The translations under genes were made by a program, and so were the position numbers. This document shows, in pieces, positions 37,594 through 48,468 of a stretch of 64,000 nucleotides of DNA. The stretch covers positions 3,844,001-3,908,000 of the forward strand of contig NZ_OZ246016.1 in NCBI RefSeq assembly GCF_965230735.1, read 5' to 3'. The DNA comes from Motiliproteus sp965230735. GTDB taxonomy: Bacteria; Pseudomonadota; Gammaproteobacteria; Pseudomonadales; Balneatricaceae. Below the pieces are notes generated by a model. The model saw nothing but the letters and a program-made list of their open reading frames with translations. It was not told where the DNA came from and searched no databases. Every line of letters starts with the position of its first letter. The stretch's first letter is position 1.

Positions 37594-39114
37594 TTACTGG
37601 ACCTCGACCACCTGAGCTTCGGCAATCTTCTGCTTCCAGGCCGCCGGACCGGTAATGTGGGCCGATTCGCCTTTGCTGTCCACCGCCACGGTAACCGGCA
37701 TGTCCTTGACCTCAAACTCGTAGATCGCTTCCATGCCCAGTTCCGGGAAGGCGATGGTCTTGGAGCCCTTGATCGCCTTGGAAACCAGGTAAGCCGCACC
37801 GCCGACAGCCATCAGGTAGACCGACTTGTTGTCCTTGATCGCTTCGATCGCGACCGGACCCCGCTCGGCTTTACCGATCATGCCCATCAGCCCGGTGCTC
37901 TCGAGCACCTGACGGGTGAACTTGTCCATCCGGGTCGCCGTGGTCGGGCCCGCCGGACCCACCACTTCATCTCCGACCGGATCAACCGGGCCGACGTAAT
38001 AGATAAAGCGACCTTTCAGGTCCACCGGCAGCTCTTCACCGGCATCCAGCATGCTGCACAGCTTCTTGTGAGCCGCGTCACGACCGGTCAGCATCTTGCC
38101 GTTCAGCAGCAACGTATCGCCGGTCTTCCAGGTCTCGATCTCTTCCTGGGTGATGTTATCCAGATCGACCCGCTTGGTGGTCGGGCCCACTTCGAAGGTG
38201 ACTTCCGGCCAGTCGGACAGCGATGGCGGCGTCTGCAGCGCCGGGCCATCACCCTTCAGGGTGAAGTGGGCGTGACGGGTCGCAGCACAGTTCGGAATCA
38301 TGCACACCGGCAGGGAGGCGGCATGGGTCGGGTAATCCTTGATCTTGATGTCGAGCACCGTGGTCAGACCGCCCAGACCCTGGGCACCGATACCCAGCTG
38401 GTTAACTTTTTCGAACAGCTCCAGACGCAGCTCTTCAACTGCGTTTTGCGGGCCACGCTCTTTCAGCTCGTGGATATCGATCGGATCCATCAGCGACTCT
38501 TTCGCCAATACCGCGGCCTTCTCGGCAGTACCACCGATACCCAGGCCCAGCATGCCCGGCGGACACCAGCCGGCCCCCATGGTCGGAACGGTCTTCAGGA
38601 CCCAGTCGACGATGCTGTCGGACGGGTTCAGCATCACCATCTTGGACTTGTTCTCGGAACCGCCACCCTTGGCCGCCACCTGAACGTCAACCTCATCACC
38701 GGGCACCACTGACATGTGGATGACCGCCGGAGTGTTGTCCTTGGTGTTCTGGCGCTTGCCGGCCGGATCGGCCAGTACCGAGGCACGCAACACGTTGTCC
38801 GGGTGCAGGTAGGCACGACGAACACCCTCGTTGATCATCTCCTCGACGCTCATCTCGGCATCCCAGGTGACGTTCATCCCGATCTTGACGAACACGGTGA
38901 CGATACCGGTGTCCTGACACAGCGGCCGGTGGCCTTCGGCACTCATGCGCGAGTTGATCAGGATCTGCGCCATCGCATCCTTGGCCGCCTGGGACTCCTC
39001 TTTCAGGTAGGCCTCATGGACCGCCTGTACAAAGTCTACCGGGTGGTAGTAGGAAATAAATTGCAGCGCATCGGCGACGCTCTCGATCAGGTCGTCTTGA
39101 CGGATCACAGTCAT
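37594..39114 (-). CDS. Class I fumarate hydratase (4Fe-4S)
   Basis: 506 residues of the iron-sulfur fumarase (FumA/FumB type), which hydrates fumarate to malate in the TCA cycle. The three cluster cysteines are visible as Cys66 (RPLCQDTG), Cys184 (GAGWCPPGM) and Cys276 (IPNCAATRH). The C-terminal domain includes GPTTATRMDKFTRQVLE. The start is an ATG with GGAGA ten bases upstream. Being O2-labile, this enzyme is often backed by class II FumC, which is not in the window. Confidence 0.95.
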   Translation of the reverse strand: MTVIRQDDLIESVADALQFISYYHPVDFVQAVHEAYLKEESQAAKDAMAQILINSRMSAEGHRPLCQDTGIVTVFVKIGMNVTWDAEMSVEEMINEGVRRAYLHPDNVLRASVLADPAGKRQNTKDNTPAVIHMSVVPGDEVDVQVAAKGGGSENKSKMVMLNPSDSIVDWVLKTVPTMGAGWCPPGMLGLGIGGTAEKAAVLAKESLMDPIDIHELKERGPQNAVEELRLELFEKVNQLGIGAQGLGGLTTVLDIKIKDYPTHAASLPVCMIPNCAATRHAHFTLKGDGPALQTPPSLSDWPEVTFEVGPTTKRVDLDNITQEEIETWKTGDTLLLNGKMLTGRDAAHKKLCSMLDAGEELPVDLKGRFIYYVGPVDPVGDEVVGPAGPTTATRMDKFTRQVLESTGLMGMIGKAERGPVAIEAIKDNKSVYLMAVGGAAYLVSKAIKGSKTIAFPELGMEAIYEFEVKDMPVTVAVDSKGESAHITGPAAWKQKIAEAQVVEVQ

Positions 39115-39300
39115 GTTGTCGTTGTCTCCAGCTTCGCTGACGACCGACGGCCGCCGCGCGGTGGGTTATGAAAGAGGCATTCAGAGGTGGTCACGCCCTG
39201 AAAAGCAGCCTCCGATAGAAAACGGTGCCCAATTATACACAAAAGGTCTCGGGCTTAACGTCTCGCTTTGGTCTAAACGAAGCGCAGTGATAAGCCGGAA

Positions 39301-40173
39301 TCAGAACGGCAGCAGACCGCCCAGATAGAGCAGCCCGAAAATCAACAGCAGCCTGCCGCTGGCGGGGGTCAATGCACGCCTGGCCTGAGGCTCGGCGTCG
39401 AGCAATTTCAGCAGTGCCGGCAGCAGCAATAGGCTCGGAAGCAGCGGCCAAAGGCGCAACAACAATTGCTGCTGCCACAGCACTAACGTCACCAAGTAAG
39501 CACTGGCTATCAACGCCAGGTAGAGTCTCTGCCCGTGGGCATAGCCCAACCGGACGGTCAGGGTTTTAACCCCGCGCTGACGATCCAGTTCCCAATCGCG
39601 CAATTCGTTGCTCAGCAACAACAGCGAGATCAACGCGCTGATCGGCAGCGACAGCCATAATTGACTCAACGTCAACGGGGCACCCATGGCGTGGCTTGCA
39701 CCCAGCACCATCAACACCCCCATCAGCCAGAACACCAGCGGCACGCCCAGACCACGGCGTTTGTAGTGGATCGGCTCGACGCTGTAGCCCAGCGCACCTA
39801 TCGCTCCCAGCGCACACAGTCCCAACAAGCTGAGGCCGACATCTGCCACCAGCCAGAATCCGATCAGGCTGCAGAAAACAAAGCAGCAGTAACCGAGCCG
39901 GGCATGGCGATGGATCCCTCGCCGACGCTCGGCAAAACGGTCATCCTGCAGCAGCGGCAGATCACCCAGATCATTGATCAGATTAACCCCGGCCTGGAGC
40001 GCTAAACCAGCCAGCAGGATGACCAGCGCTCGCCAACCGGAGCCGTACCCATCCAGCAGCGCCAGCGCCACACCCAAACCACAGGAGACCAGCGCCACCA
40101 CCAGCGAGAACGGCCGTAACGATTGAAGCAGGCGCGGAGCGACCAGTTCCGTCTGGTCGCGGAAGTTATCCAT
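39301..40173 (-). CDS. UbiA-family prenyltransferase, MenA-like
   Basis: 290 residues with eight or nine membrane helices. The first Asp-rich motif is NLINDLGDLPLLQDDR. The second, LSNELRDWELDRQRGVKTLTVRLG-like, closely resembles the MenA motif NNxRDxxxDRxxGKxTLxVRLG. MenA attaches a polyprenyl chain to 1,4-dihydroxy-2-naphthoate in menaquinone synthesis. No other men genes are present, so the acceptor could differ. It starts four bases after trhP and is probably cotranscribed. Confidence 0.8.
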   Translation of the reverse strand: MDNFRDQTELVAPRLLQSLRPFSLVVALVSCGLGVALALLDGYGSGWRALVILLAGLALQAGVNLINDLGDLPLLQDDRFAERRRGIHRHARLGYCCFVFCSLIGFWLVADVGLSLLGLCALGAIGALGYSVEPIHYKRRGLGVPLVFWLMGVLMVLGASHAMGAPLTLSQLWLSLPISALISLLLLSNELRDWELDRQRGVKTLTVRLGYAHGQRLYLALIASAYLVTLVLWQQQLLLRLWPLLPSLLLLPALLKLLDAEPQARRALTPASGRLLLIFGLLYLGGLLPF

Positions 40174-40177
40174 CGAG

Positions 40178-41560
40178 TTAGCGGGTCGGTGCGTTATTGA
40201 GGTCGCGCATCAGCAGGGCGTAATCCAGATCGCCCTCTAACGGCACCGGAATACGCATCACATGGCCATTGCCAGGCGCCGCATCGACCGCCTGCCCCTT
40301 GCGGTTGATCATCTCTTCGAGCTTGAAGCGCAGGTTGCCCTGCGGCGTCATCAGCTCCAGGGTATCGCCCAGCTCGAAGCGGTTCTTGACGTCGATCTCG
40401 ATCATACCGTCATGCTGGCCCATCACCTCACCGACAAACTGCTGGTGCACCCCGACCGAGTTGCCGGTTTCGTAGTTCTGATACTCGTCATGGACATGGC
40501 GGCGGTAGAACCCTTCGGTGTAGCCACGGTTGGCCAGGTTCTCCAGCACATCCATCAGCCCCTTATCGAAAGGTTTGCCGGCGGCCGCATCATCGATCGC
40601 CTGGCGGTAGGCCTGGGCGGTGCGGGCGACGTAGTAGTGGGACTTGGTCCGCCCTTCGATCTTCAACGAGTGAACGCCCATCTCGGTCAGGCGCTGCACG
40701 TGCTGGATTGCACGCAGATCTTTGGAGTTCATGATGTAGGTGCCGTGCTCGTCCTCGAACGCCGGCATGTATTCACCTGGACGGGTCTCCTCCTGCAACA
40801 GGAATATCTTGTCGGTGGGCTTGCCCTCACCCAGCTGCGGAGCCGGTTGCGCATCACTGGATTGCGCTTCGGCGTTGGGATCGAAATCCTGCACCGGGAC
40901 AGAGTCTTTCACCGGTATAAAATCGCCGGATTCGTCCTGCTTGGCCTCGTGGGCATCGTATTTCCAACGGCAGGTGTTGGTGCAGGTGCCCTGGTTCGGA
41001 TCCCGATGGTTGATATAACCCGACAGCAGGCAACGGCCGGAATAGGCGATGCAGAGCGCACCGTGGACGAACACCTCCAGCTCCATCTCCGGACACTGCT
41101 GACGGATCTCCTCGATCTCGTCCAGCGACAGCTCCCGGGACAGAATCACCCGCTCGATCCCGACGCTGTGCCAGAACTTGACCGTGGCCCAGTTCATCGC
41201 ATTGGCCTGCACCGACAGATGGATCGGCACCTCGGGCCAGCGCTCGCGGACCATCATGATCAAGCCCGGGTCGGACATGATCAGCGCGTCGGGCTTCATC
41301 GCCACCACCGGCTCCATGTCGGCCATGTAGGTTTTCAGCTTGGAATTATGCGGCGCGATATTGCTGGCGACGTAGAATTTCTTACCCCGGGAATGGGCCA
41401 GCTCGATGCCCCGCTCGAGGTTTTCCAGCTTAAAGTCGTTGTTGCGCACCCGCAGGCTGTAGCGAGGTTGACCGGCGTAGACCGCGTCAGCTCCGTAAGC
41501 GAAGGCGTAACGCATGTTCTTAAAGGTACCGGCCGGGGACAGTAGTTCAGGAGTAAACAT
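40178..41560 (-). CDS. trhP: tRNA 5-hydroxyuridine synthesis protein TrhP (YegQ), U32 peptidase family
   Basis: About 460 residues, aligning with E. coli YegQ from MFTPELLSPAGT through the U32 signature ELEVFVHGALCIAYSGRCLLSGY, then DPNQGTCTNTCRWKYD and GVHSLKIEGRTKSHYYVARTA. Conserved cysteines here probably bind an iron-sulfur cluster. It takes part in prephenate-dependent hydroxylation of U34 in tRNA. I use the ATG at 41560, as in E. coli, rather than an upstream TTG. An Asp/Ser/Ala-rich stretch near residues 225-245 looks like a small insertion. Confidence 0.95.
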   Translation of the reverse strand: MFTPELLSPAGTFKNMRYAFAYGADAVYAGQPRYSLRVRNNDFKLENLERGIELAHSRGKKFYVASNIAPHNSKLKTYMADMEPVVAMKPDALIMSDPGLIMMVRERWPEVPIHLSVQANAMNWATVKFWHSVGIERVILSRELSLDEIEEIRQQCPEMELEVFVHGALCIAYSGRCLLSGYINHRDPNQGTCTNTCRWKYDAHEAKQDESGDFIPVKDSVPVQDFDPNAEAQSSDAQPAPQLGEGKPTDKIFLLQEETRPGEYMPAFEDEHGTYIMNSKDLRAIQHVQRLTEMGVHSLKIEGRTKSHYYVARTAQAYRQAIDDAAAGKPFDKGLMDVLENLANRGYTEGFYRRHVHDEYQNYETGNSVGVHQQFVGEVMGQHDGMIEIDVKNRFELGDTLELMTPQGNLRFKLEEMINRKGQAVDAAPGNGHVMRIPVPLEGDLDYALLMRDLNNAPTR

Positions 41561-41598
41561 TAACAATCTCAATTAACAACAAACGGAAGATCGCCGGA

Positions 41599-42207
41599 TT
41601 AAAGCTGTTCGGTCAGCTCAACACCGGTGTCATGGTGAAGCGGCGCCGTCAGCGGCACCTCAAATAGCGGCGTATAGATCGAGCCATGCTCGCTTGGCAG
41701 ACTCTGAAACAGTACCACCGAGTCCGCCAGTAACGGCATCTCGAATTGCGGCCAACTCGCGTCTGAGTCGGCCCGATGGTCTCCCTTCAGCCGTGCCAGG
41801 GTAATGTGGGGGCGGAAATCCGGCTCATCGACACAGAGCCCAACCCGTTCAACCACCTGAGCCATGCGCTGCTGCAGCGCCAACAGCTCAGCGTCCGCCT
41901 GAGCCAACACGGCCAGGACGGTCAGGGCGGAATTGACCTGAAGATAGTCACTACCCTGCAACTGAACCTGAAACGATCCCTGACCTTGAAGCGCGTCCTT
42001 GGCCTGCTGCTCCAACGCCGCCACCTGATCGAGGCTGATATCGCCCAGAAAACAGAGGGTCAGGTGATAGCTGTCGGAATCCGACCAACGCAGCAAGTCT
42101 TGACGATCCGCCTCCAGCCCCAGCGCGCCGAGGCTATCGGCGTGGTCGGCCAGTCGACGTATCGACCCGAGTTTAAGCGGTATCGCGAAAAAAGATCGAA
42201 TCGACAT
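41599..42207 (-). CDS. thpR: RNA 2',3'-cyclic phosphodiesterase ThpR (LigT)
   Basis: A 202-residue 2H-phosphoesterase. The two catalytic H-x-T/S motifs are YHLTLCFLG (about 48-56) and RPHITLARLK (about 133-142). The N-terminus RSFFAIPL is typical. Such proteins open 2',3'-cyclic phosphates and can join tRNA halves in vitro. It lies just upstream of trhP on the same strand, so both may act on RNA. Confidence 0.92.
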   Translation of the reverse strand: MSIRSFFAIPLKLGSIRRLADHADSLGALGLEADRQDLLRWSDSDSYHLTLCFLGDISLDQVAALEQQAKDALQGQGSFQVQLQGSDYLQVNSALTVLAVLAQADAELLALQQRMAQVVERVGLCVDEPDFRPHITLARLKGDHRADSDASWPQFEMPLLADSVVLFQSLPSEHGSIYTPLFEVPLTAPLHHDTGVELTEQL

Positions 42208-42298
42208 TCAGTTTACGGCGGACAGGTGTGAACAGAGGATAGGAATCGGCATTGTTTCACCTGTACAAAAAACAATCAAGCCTTCCCACTCACCCCAG

Positions 42299-43258
42299 CT
42301 ACTGCTGAGGTGCCGGGGCGCGCTGCAAATTATCCAGCTGTTTGCCCAAGCGCACCAATTGCGAATTGACCTGCTTGCGGAAGCTGTTGATCGCAGCAAT
42401 GGCGCGCTGCTGATCTTTCAGCGTATCCGCCACACTTTGTGGTACCTGAGGGTTTTTCTGCAGCGCAGCCAGCTGCTGCTCCATGGAGGTCAGTTGCGTA
42501 TCCTGCAGCGCATCCAGCTCCTGATTAGCCTGATCACGTAGTTGCAGCTGCGATTCGAGTCCCCGAATCATCTGCTGATCTTGCTGCCGCTGCTGCTGCA
42601 GCTTAGCCAGCTCCTGCTGCAGTTCTGTGCGGGATTGATCGATCAACTTCGCCTGCTGCTGTCCCTGCTGCTGCAACGCGTCACTCTGTTTACCCAATTC
42701 GGTCGTACTGCTATCCAGCGTCTTGATCGATTTCTCCAGCTCAACACTGGTCGCCTGCAGCGCCTTCAGCGTCTTGTCCAGCTCGGCAACCGCCTGATCG
42801 ACTTCGGCGATCTTGGGTTTATTGCGCTGATAGGAGACAGTCCACAGCTTGGCCAGCTCCGAATCCACATGCTTGATCCGCTTCTCGCCGTCAAACAGGA
42901 ACTTTTTCATCTGCCCCTGCAGGGCGGCCCCGGATTTGCTGGCGTTTTGATCGGTGGTGTTGATCAAACCCTCCAGATCCGTCAGGCGCTGGTTGGCCAG
43001 AATCAACTCTCGCTGCAAGCGATTGAAATGCTCCAGTCCCCAGTAACCACCAGCCCCGATAACCAGAATCAAGACTAAGACCAGCCAGGACATCAAACGG
43101 CTATCACCGCGTCCCGAAGTCGCGCCGGGCGCGTCAACGCTGGCCTGATGACGGGCCGAAGAGGCGGTTTTGTCTAGTGTCGGGATGGAAGGTTTGTCCA
43201 GCGAGTCATCCGCCGGACCCAATTCAGGGATATCAGAAAAATCGTCTTCGCGGGTCAC
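42299..43258 (-). CDS. Membrane-anchored coiled-coil protein, function unknown
   Basis: 319 residues. An acidic, disordered cytosolic N-terminus (1-53) precedes one membrane helix (about 55-74; LMSWLVLVLILVIGAGGYWG). A long Gln/Leu-rich coiled coil (about 80-300) follows, facing the periplasm if the N-terminus is inside. It has heptad-like repeats and no enzyme motif. The layout suggests a spacer or scaffold tied to the envelope. The start is a GTG. A product of this shape is easily produced by composition, so homology claims need care. Confidence 0.8.
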   Translation of the reverse strand: MTREDDFSDIPELGPADDSLDKPSIPTLDKTASSARHQASVDAPGATSGRGDSRLMSWLVLVLILVIGAGGYWGLEHFNRLQRELILANQRLTDLEGLINTTDQNASKSGAALQGQMKKFLFDGEKRIKHVDSELAKLWTVSYQRNKPKIAEVDQAVAELDKTLKALQATSVELEKSIKTLDSSTTELGKQSDALQQQGQQQAKLIDQSRTELQQELAKLQQQRQQDQQMIRGLESQLQLRDQANQELDALQDTQLTSMEQQLAALQKNPQVPQSVADTLKDQQRAIAAINSFRKQVNSQLVRLGKQLDNLQRAPAPQQ

Positions 43259-43363
43259 TAACGGGCTGCTCCAGTACGACCAAAATTATCGAAGGGTATC
43301 GAATCGAGTAACGTCATCAACCTGTCCGGCACACCGATTCTCGGCGGGCCGTTTAAGGAGAAT

Positions 43364-43600
43364 TTACTCCAGCGCACCGAGCACCCGCATCAGAGACTCA
43401 GCCGCTTCATGACCACGATCGGTCAGATAACCGCCGTCATCCTGAGTGATCATTCCCTTATCGAACAGACGCTGTGCCGCACCGATCACATCCACCGGAG
43501 CGTCATGGTGGATTTTAAGGCCGCTCTGCAGCGAGTTAAGGCTAAAGCGGGCCAACAGTTCCAGTTCGGCGATGGTTTCAGCGGCAAATCGTGCTGACAT
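43364..43600 (-). CDS. TIGR02647-family small protein
   Basis: 78 residues, with the conserved pattern of this family: an ELELLARFSLNSLQSGLKIHHDA segment, then AAQRLFDKGMITQDDGGYLTDRG and an EAAESL end. The C-terminal half has the spacing of a winged helix, so DNA binding has been proposed for the family, but no function is established. AGGAG nine bases upstream supports the ATG. The structured repeat copy 1 begins 146 bases upstream of it. Confidence 0.85.
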   Translation of the reverse strand: MSARFAAETIAELELLARFSLNSLQSGLKIHHDAPVDVIGAAQRLFDKGMITQDDGGYLTDRGHEAAESLMRVLGALE

Positions 43601-43746
43601 GGTGGAAAACTCCTAGACGAAATTAGCGTTCAGGATAAACATCTGCCCTCAAACACTCAACAGCTATACTACTGTCTATCGGTCAACCAACGGATACGCT
43701 GGACTGAGATAATCGGTAATGAAACCAATTATTTTTAAACTGTAGG

Positions 43747-44019
43747 CTAGGGAACCTGCGAATAAGTCTCTGCGGCTTCTGCAAGAGCCTGAAGTGCACA
43801 AGTTCTAGGAGCAAGCTGCAGCTAATGGCCGTCGCCCTTAGCAAAGGTTGTAACGACGAAATTGTGTGCTTCAGGTCTTGCCCTGCGGGGCTTTCAGCTT
43901 GATCCGCACTCTGCGTTGCAGTCTTTCGCAAGGTCTAGACATTGCTTCAAAACTGCGCCTGGATTGCGAACCAAGCTGAAAGCCAGAAGTTCGCAAGGAC
44001 TTTTTCGCAGGTTCCCTAG
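43747..44019. repeat. Structured palindromic repeat, copy 1 (273 bp)
   Basis: Begins CTAGGGAACCTGCGAA and ends with its complement TTCGCAGGTTCCCTAG. The terminal inverted repeat extends imperfectly to about 35-40 bp (TCTGCGGCTTCTG against CAGAAGTTCGCA). Inside are two more long stems: A (43788-43801 with 43862-43875) and B (43889-43901 with 43972-43984, 13 bp perfect). B encloses a third stem around TCTAGA. A TA lies directly outside the GGGAACC ends on both sides, like a TA target duplication. About 80 percent identical by eye to 58312-58582. It could be a MITE, a structured RNA gene, or both. Confidence 0.9.
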
Positions 44020-44178
44020 GAGGGTATTGAGCAGAGACTATCGTTTATCATGGACAGCCGGTTGCAGGTGCATTATTGAACGATACGCCTACCAACCTCG
44101 ATCGATTCAACATCCGACCAGCATGACTCAACTCACCGGATTGGCGTTTAGCACTACCTCAGTCTGAGGATTAGACCC

Positions 44179-46512
44179 TTGAATTCTAACTGCTTCTCTT
44201 TTGCTTCCATTTCCTCTGATGCATCGATTGCGTTGGGTCAGCTGACCCTGGATCTGGTTGCCGCCGATGGCGAGCGGGAGATCTATGCCAAGCTGGCGGA
44301 CAGTCTGCCAAAAATGCTGTCGGCGGACCGATCCAGCGTCACCCTGCTCACCGACAGCCGAGACGAGTTTGAGATCTTCGCCCTCCATGGCGTCGATGGC
44401 GCATTACCGCTAGGGAAGTCGATACCCGTTACCAATACCCTGGCAGGGATAGCCGCCACCAAAGCGTTTACCTGCTGGCATGATATCGATTCAGACGAAG
44501 CCAGCATCGATGGTCAGCAACTCCATCAACAGGGGATCAAGAGTATTATCAACGCGCCCCTGAAGTTCTCTAACAAGGTGGTAGGCACCGTTAATCTCGG
44601 TAGTTTCACTCCCCAAGCCTATGACAGCAACAGCGCCGGTTTATTAACCCTGATATCTTCTCTTGTTTCTACTTACCTTGAACGCCAGCAATTATTGATA
44701 CAGGCACAGCTTGGCGAAAAACAATACAAGCTCTATTCAGAACAGCTGACGGTCTTGAATAAAATTTCAGCCGAGCTTTCAGCCGCCAATACGGAACGCT
44801 GCGTTTTTAAGATCATCAGAGAATCCATCAACAAGGTAATACCGGCACAACGAATCAGCTACGTCATCATCAATCAGGACAGCCACCTATCCAAAGTCAA
44901 AACGATCTATAACGATAAAAAGATCAAAATGCCGAAGGTCATCGATATCAACAGCAGCGCGCTTATGCCCGTATTGAATAATGGCCAGCCCCTGTTTTTT
45001 GATAATCGAACCATCAGGAACTCCGAAAGGCACAGACATTTAGCTCAACAGGGGATCAATGCTGCCTGGAGTGTTCCGGTGCGGGTCAATGACAGAATCG
45101 CAGGCATACTCAACGTCGGAACCTTTGATGAAATCACCCATGGTGACCAGCAGCTGGAACTGCTGAACATGTTCAGCGGCATCATGGGGGTCACCCTTTC
45201 TCGAGTCAGCCTACAGTCCGAACTCGAACGCCAAGCCAGCTACGATAACCTGACCGGCCTCCCGAATCGCTCCCTACTGCATCAAAAACTGGCCGGCGCC
45301 ATGGCGTCGTCGTCTTCCGAGCCTTTCACCCTGCTTTTTATCGACCTTGACCGGTTTAAACAGGTTAACGACAGCCTCGGTCACGATGTGGGAGATGAGC
45401 TGCTACGCCAAGTCACCCGGCGTATCTATCAGCAGATCCGTAAACAGGATTTTATTGCCCGCCTCGGCGGCGACGAGTTTGTGGTCATACTGGCCGACTG
45501 CCAGTCTGAAACCATGGCCAATGCGACCTCTAAACGTATTATCGATGTGCTCAAAGCCCCCTTTTCCATTGAAAGCCACCAGATATTTATCGGCGCCAGT
45601 ATCGGTATCAGCAGCTATCCGGAGCACGGTTTAGAACCTGAAGAGCTACTCAAATATGCCGATATCGCGATGTATCGGGCTAAAAAGCATGCCCATAACA
45701 ACTTTCAATTTTACTCAGAATCCCTGCTGGAGATCATAAACAGCAATCGCAAGATTGAGTCTCAGCTTCGGCTCGCCTTAAACAGCAATCAACTGAATCT
45801 GGCCTTCCAACCCTTGGTCGCTGACCAAGAAATCATCGGTGTAGAGGCGCTGCTGCGCTGGCATCACACCGAGCTCGGCCAGGTGAGCCCCGATACCTTT
45901 ATCCCCGTTGCCGAAGAAAGCATGCTGATCTGCGATATCACCAGCTGGGTTTTAGAGTACAGCTTAAGTGCCTTGAAGAGATTCAGAGCTCAATCTCCCG
46001 ACTTATACGTTTCCGTCAACATCTCTGGAAAAGACTGCTTGGATTTAAGCAAACTCAAATCCAGGGTTATCAGAGCGCTAGATCGCCATCAACTCCCCGG
46101 ATCTGCACTAAAGCTAGAGCTGACCGAGAGTATATTTCTGCAGAATATTGATGAGATTAAGAAGTTATCCGATGAGCTAAAGCTGCATGATATCCGCCTC
46201 GCCATCGATGATTTCGGCACCGGTTTCTCTTCATTGGCGTACCTTATCAACCTGCCGCTGGATCAGATTAAAATCGATCGTTCATTCACCACCGATATCG
46301 ACTCAGATCCGGCCAAGTTCGGCGTGGTCAAGGGAATTACCGATATCGCCAAAAGCCTCTCCATCGACTGTTTAGCCGAAGGGGTGGAGACGGCGTTGCA
46401 ACAACAAGCCCTGGCGCGATTGGGGTGCAGACAATTTCAAGGTGATCTGTTCAGCCCTCCGTTACCTCAGGAGGAGTTAGCGGCCCTACTGGCGCAAGAT
46501 AGAAAGTTCTAG
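44179..46512 (+). CDS. GAF-GAF-GGDEF-EAL protein, bifunctional c-di-GMP enzyme
   Basis: 777 residues, soluble. It has GAF 1 (about 18-170), GAF 2 (about 190-345), GGDEF (about 350-515) and EAL (about 530-770). Both catalytic domains keep their signatures: FIDLDRFKQVND with metal Asp389, GGDEF at 430-434, and RxxD inhibitory site at 421-424. The EAL side has VEALLRW, LTES, DDFGTG, KIDR and AEGVET. Unlike the protein at 514-2676 it can plausibly make and break c-di-GMP. The start is a TTG with GAGGA nine bases upstream. Codon use in the first third looks more A/T-rich than in its neighbours. Confidence 0.9.
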   Translation: MNSNCFSFASISSDASIALGQLTLDLVAADGEREIYAKLADSLPKMLSADRSSVTLLTDSRDEFEIFALHGVDGALPLGKSIPVTNTLAGIAATKAFTCWHDIDSDEASIDGQQLHQQGIKSIINAPLKFSNKVVGTVNLGSFTPQAYDSNSAGLLTLISSLVSTYLERQQLLIQAQLGEKQYKLYSEQLTVLNKISAELSAANTERCVFKIIRESINKVIPAQRISYVIINQDSHLSKVKTIYNDKKIKMPKVIDINSSALMPVLNNGQPLFFDNRTIRNSERHRHLAQQGINAAWSVPVRVNDRIAGILNVGTFDEITHGDQQLELLNMFSGIMGVTLSRVSLQSELERQASYDNLTGLPNRSLLHQKLAGAMASSSSEPFTLLFIDLDRFKQVNDSLGHDVGDELLRQVTRRIYQQIRKQDFIARLGGDEFVVILADCQSETMANATSKRIIDVLKAPFSIESHQIFIGASIGISSYPEHGLEPEELLKYADIAMYRAKKHAHNNFQFYSESLLEIINSNRKIESQLRLALNSNQLNLAFQPLVADQEIIGVEALLRWHHTELGQVSPDTFIPVAEESMLICDITSWVLEYSLSALKRFRAQSPDLYVSVNISGKDCLDLSKLKSRVIRALDRHQLPGSALKLELTESIFLQNIDEIKKLSDELKLHDIRLAIDDFGTGFSSLAYLINLPLDQIKIDRSFTTDIDSDPAKFGVVKGITDIAKSLSIDCLAEGVETALQQQALARLGCRQFQGDLFSPPLPQEELAALLAQDRKF

Positions 46513-46613
46513 CCAAGCCCACAAGCTGAATCGAAACAGACACCCATATCGAGCATCGATATTAAAAAAGACTATTCCGCATCTGGGTACGGATCGAGAA
46601 AGGAGCGGAAGCA

Positions 46614-46660
46614 AAGAAGGCCAACAATCGGATTGATGACACCCGATGATTGGCCTTCTT
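46614..46660. terminator. Long stem-loop between the EAL gene and groEL, bidirectional terminator
   Basis: AAGAAGGCCAA (46614-46624) pairs with TTGGCCTTCTT (46650-46660), and the stem continues with two mismatches to the CCGAT/ATCGG region. It lies between the two convergent genes. A further perfect 9-bp hairpin follows at 46685-46716. Confidence 0.75.
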
Positions 46661-46684
46661 AATCACTATTTCTGCCGGTTAGCG

Positions 46685-46716
46685 GTGACCACCGAACTCC
46701 GTGGGTGGGTGGTCAC
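46685..46716. other. Perfect hairpin downstream of groEL
   Basis: GTGACCACC (46685-46693) pairs with GGTGGTCAC (46708-46716) around a 14-base loop, 44 bases beyond the groEL stop. There is no T-run. It may protect the groEL mRNA 3' end or assist termination. Confidence 0.5.
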
Positions 46717-46759
46717 TCACTAGCACAGCAAGGCTAGCAACCGGTGTAGAACGGCAGGC

Positions 46760-48406
<1,647 letters not shown>

Positions 48407-48468
48407 GTTAAGCGGTTCCTAAAATCTATGAATTCTGAAAATAAAGGGTCTGGTTACCGAGGTTCGGC

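Noticed and set aside
40262..41545. A 427-codon + strand frame opposite trhP
   Set aside because: trhP matches E. coli YegQ residue by residue on the minus strand; the opposite frame is only kept open by GC-rich codons.
43747..44019. Reading the palindromic repeats as integron attC sites
   Set aside because: The elements are over twice the usual attC length, I see no RYYYAAC/GTTRRRY core pair, and no integrase or cassette array is present.
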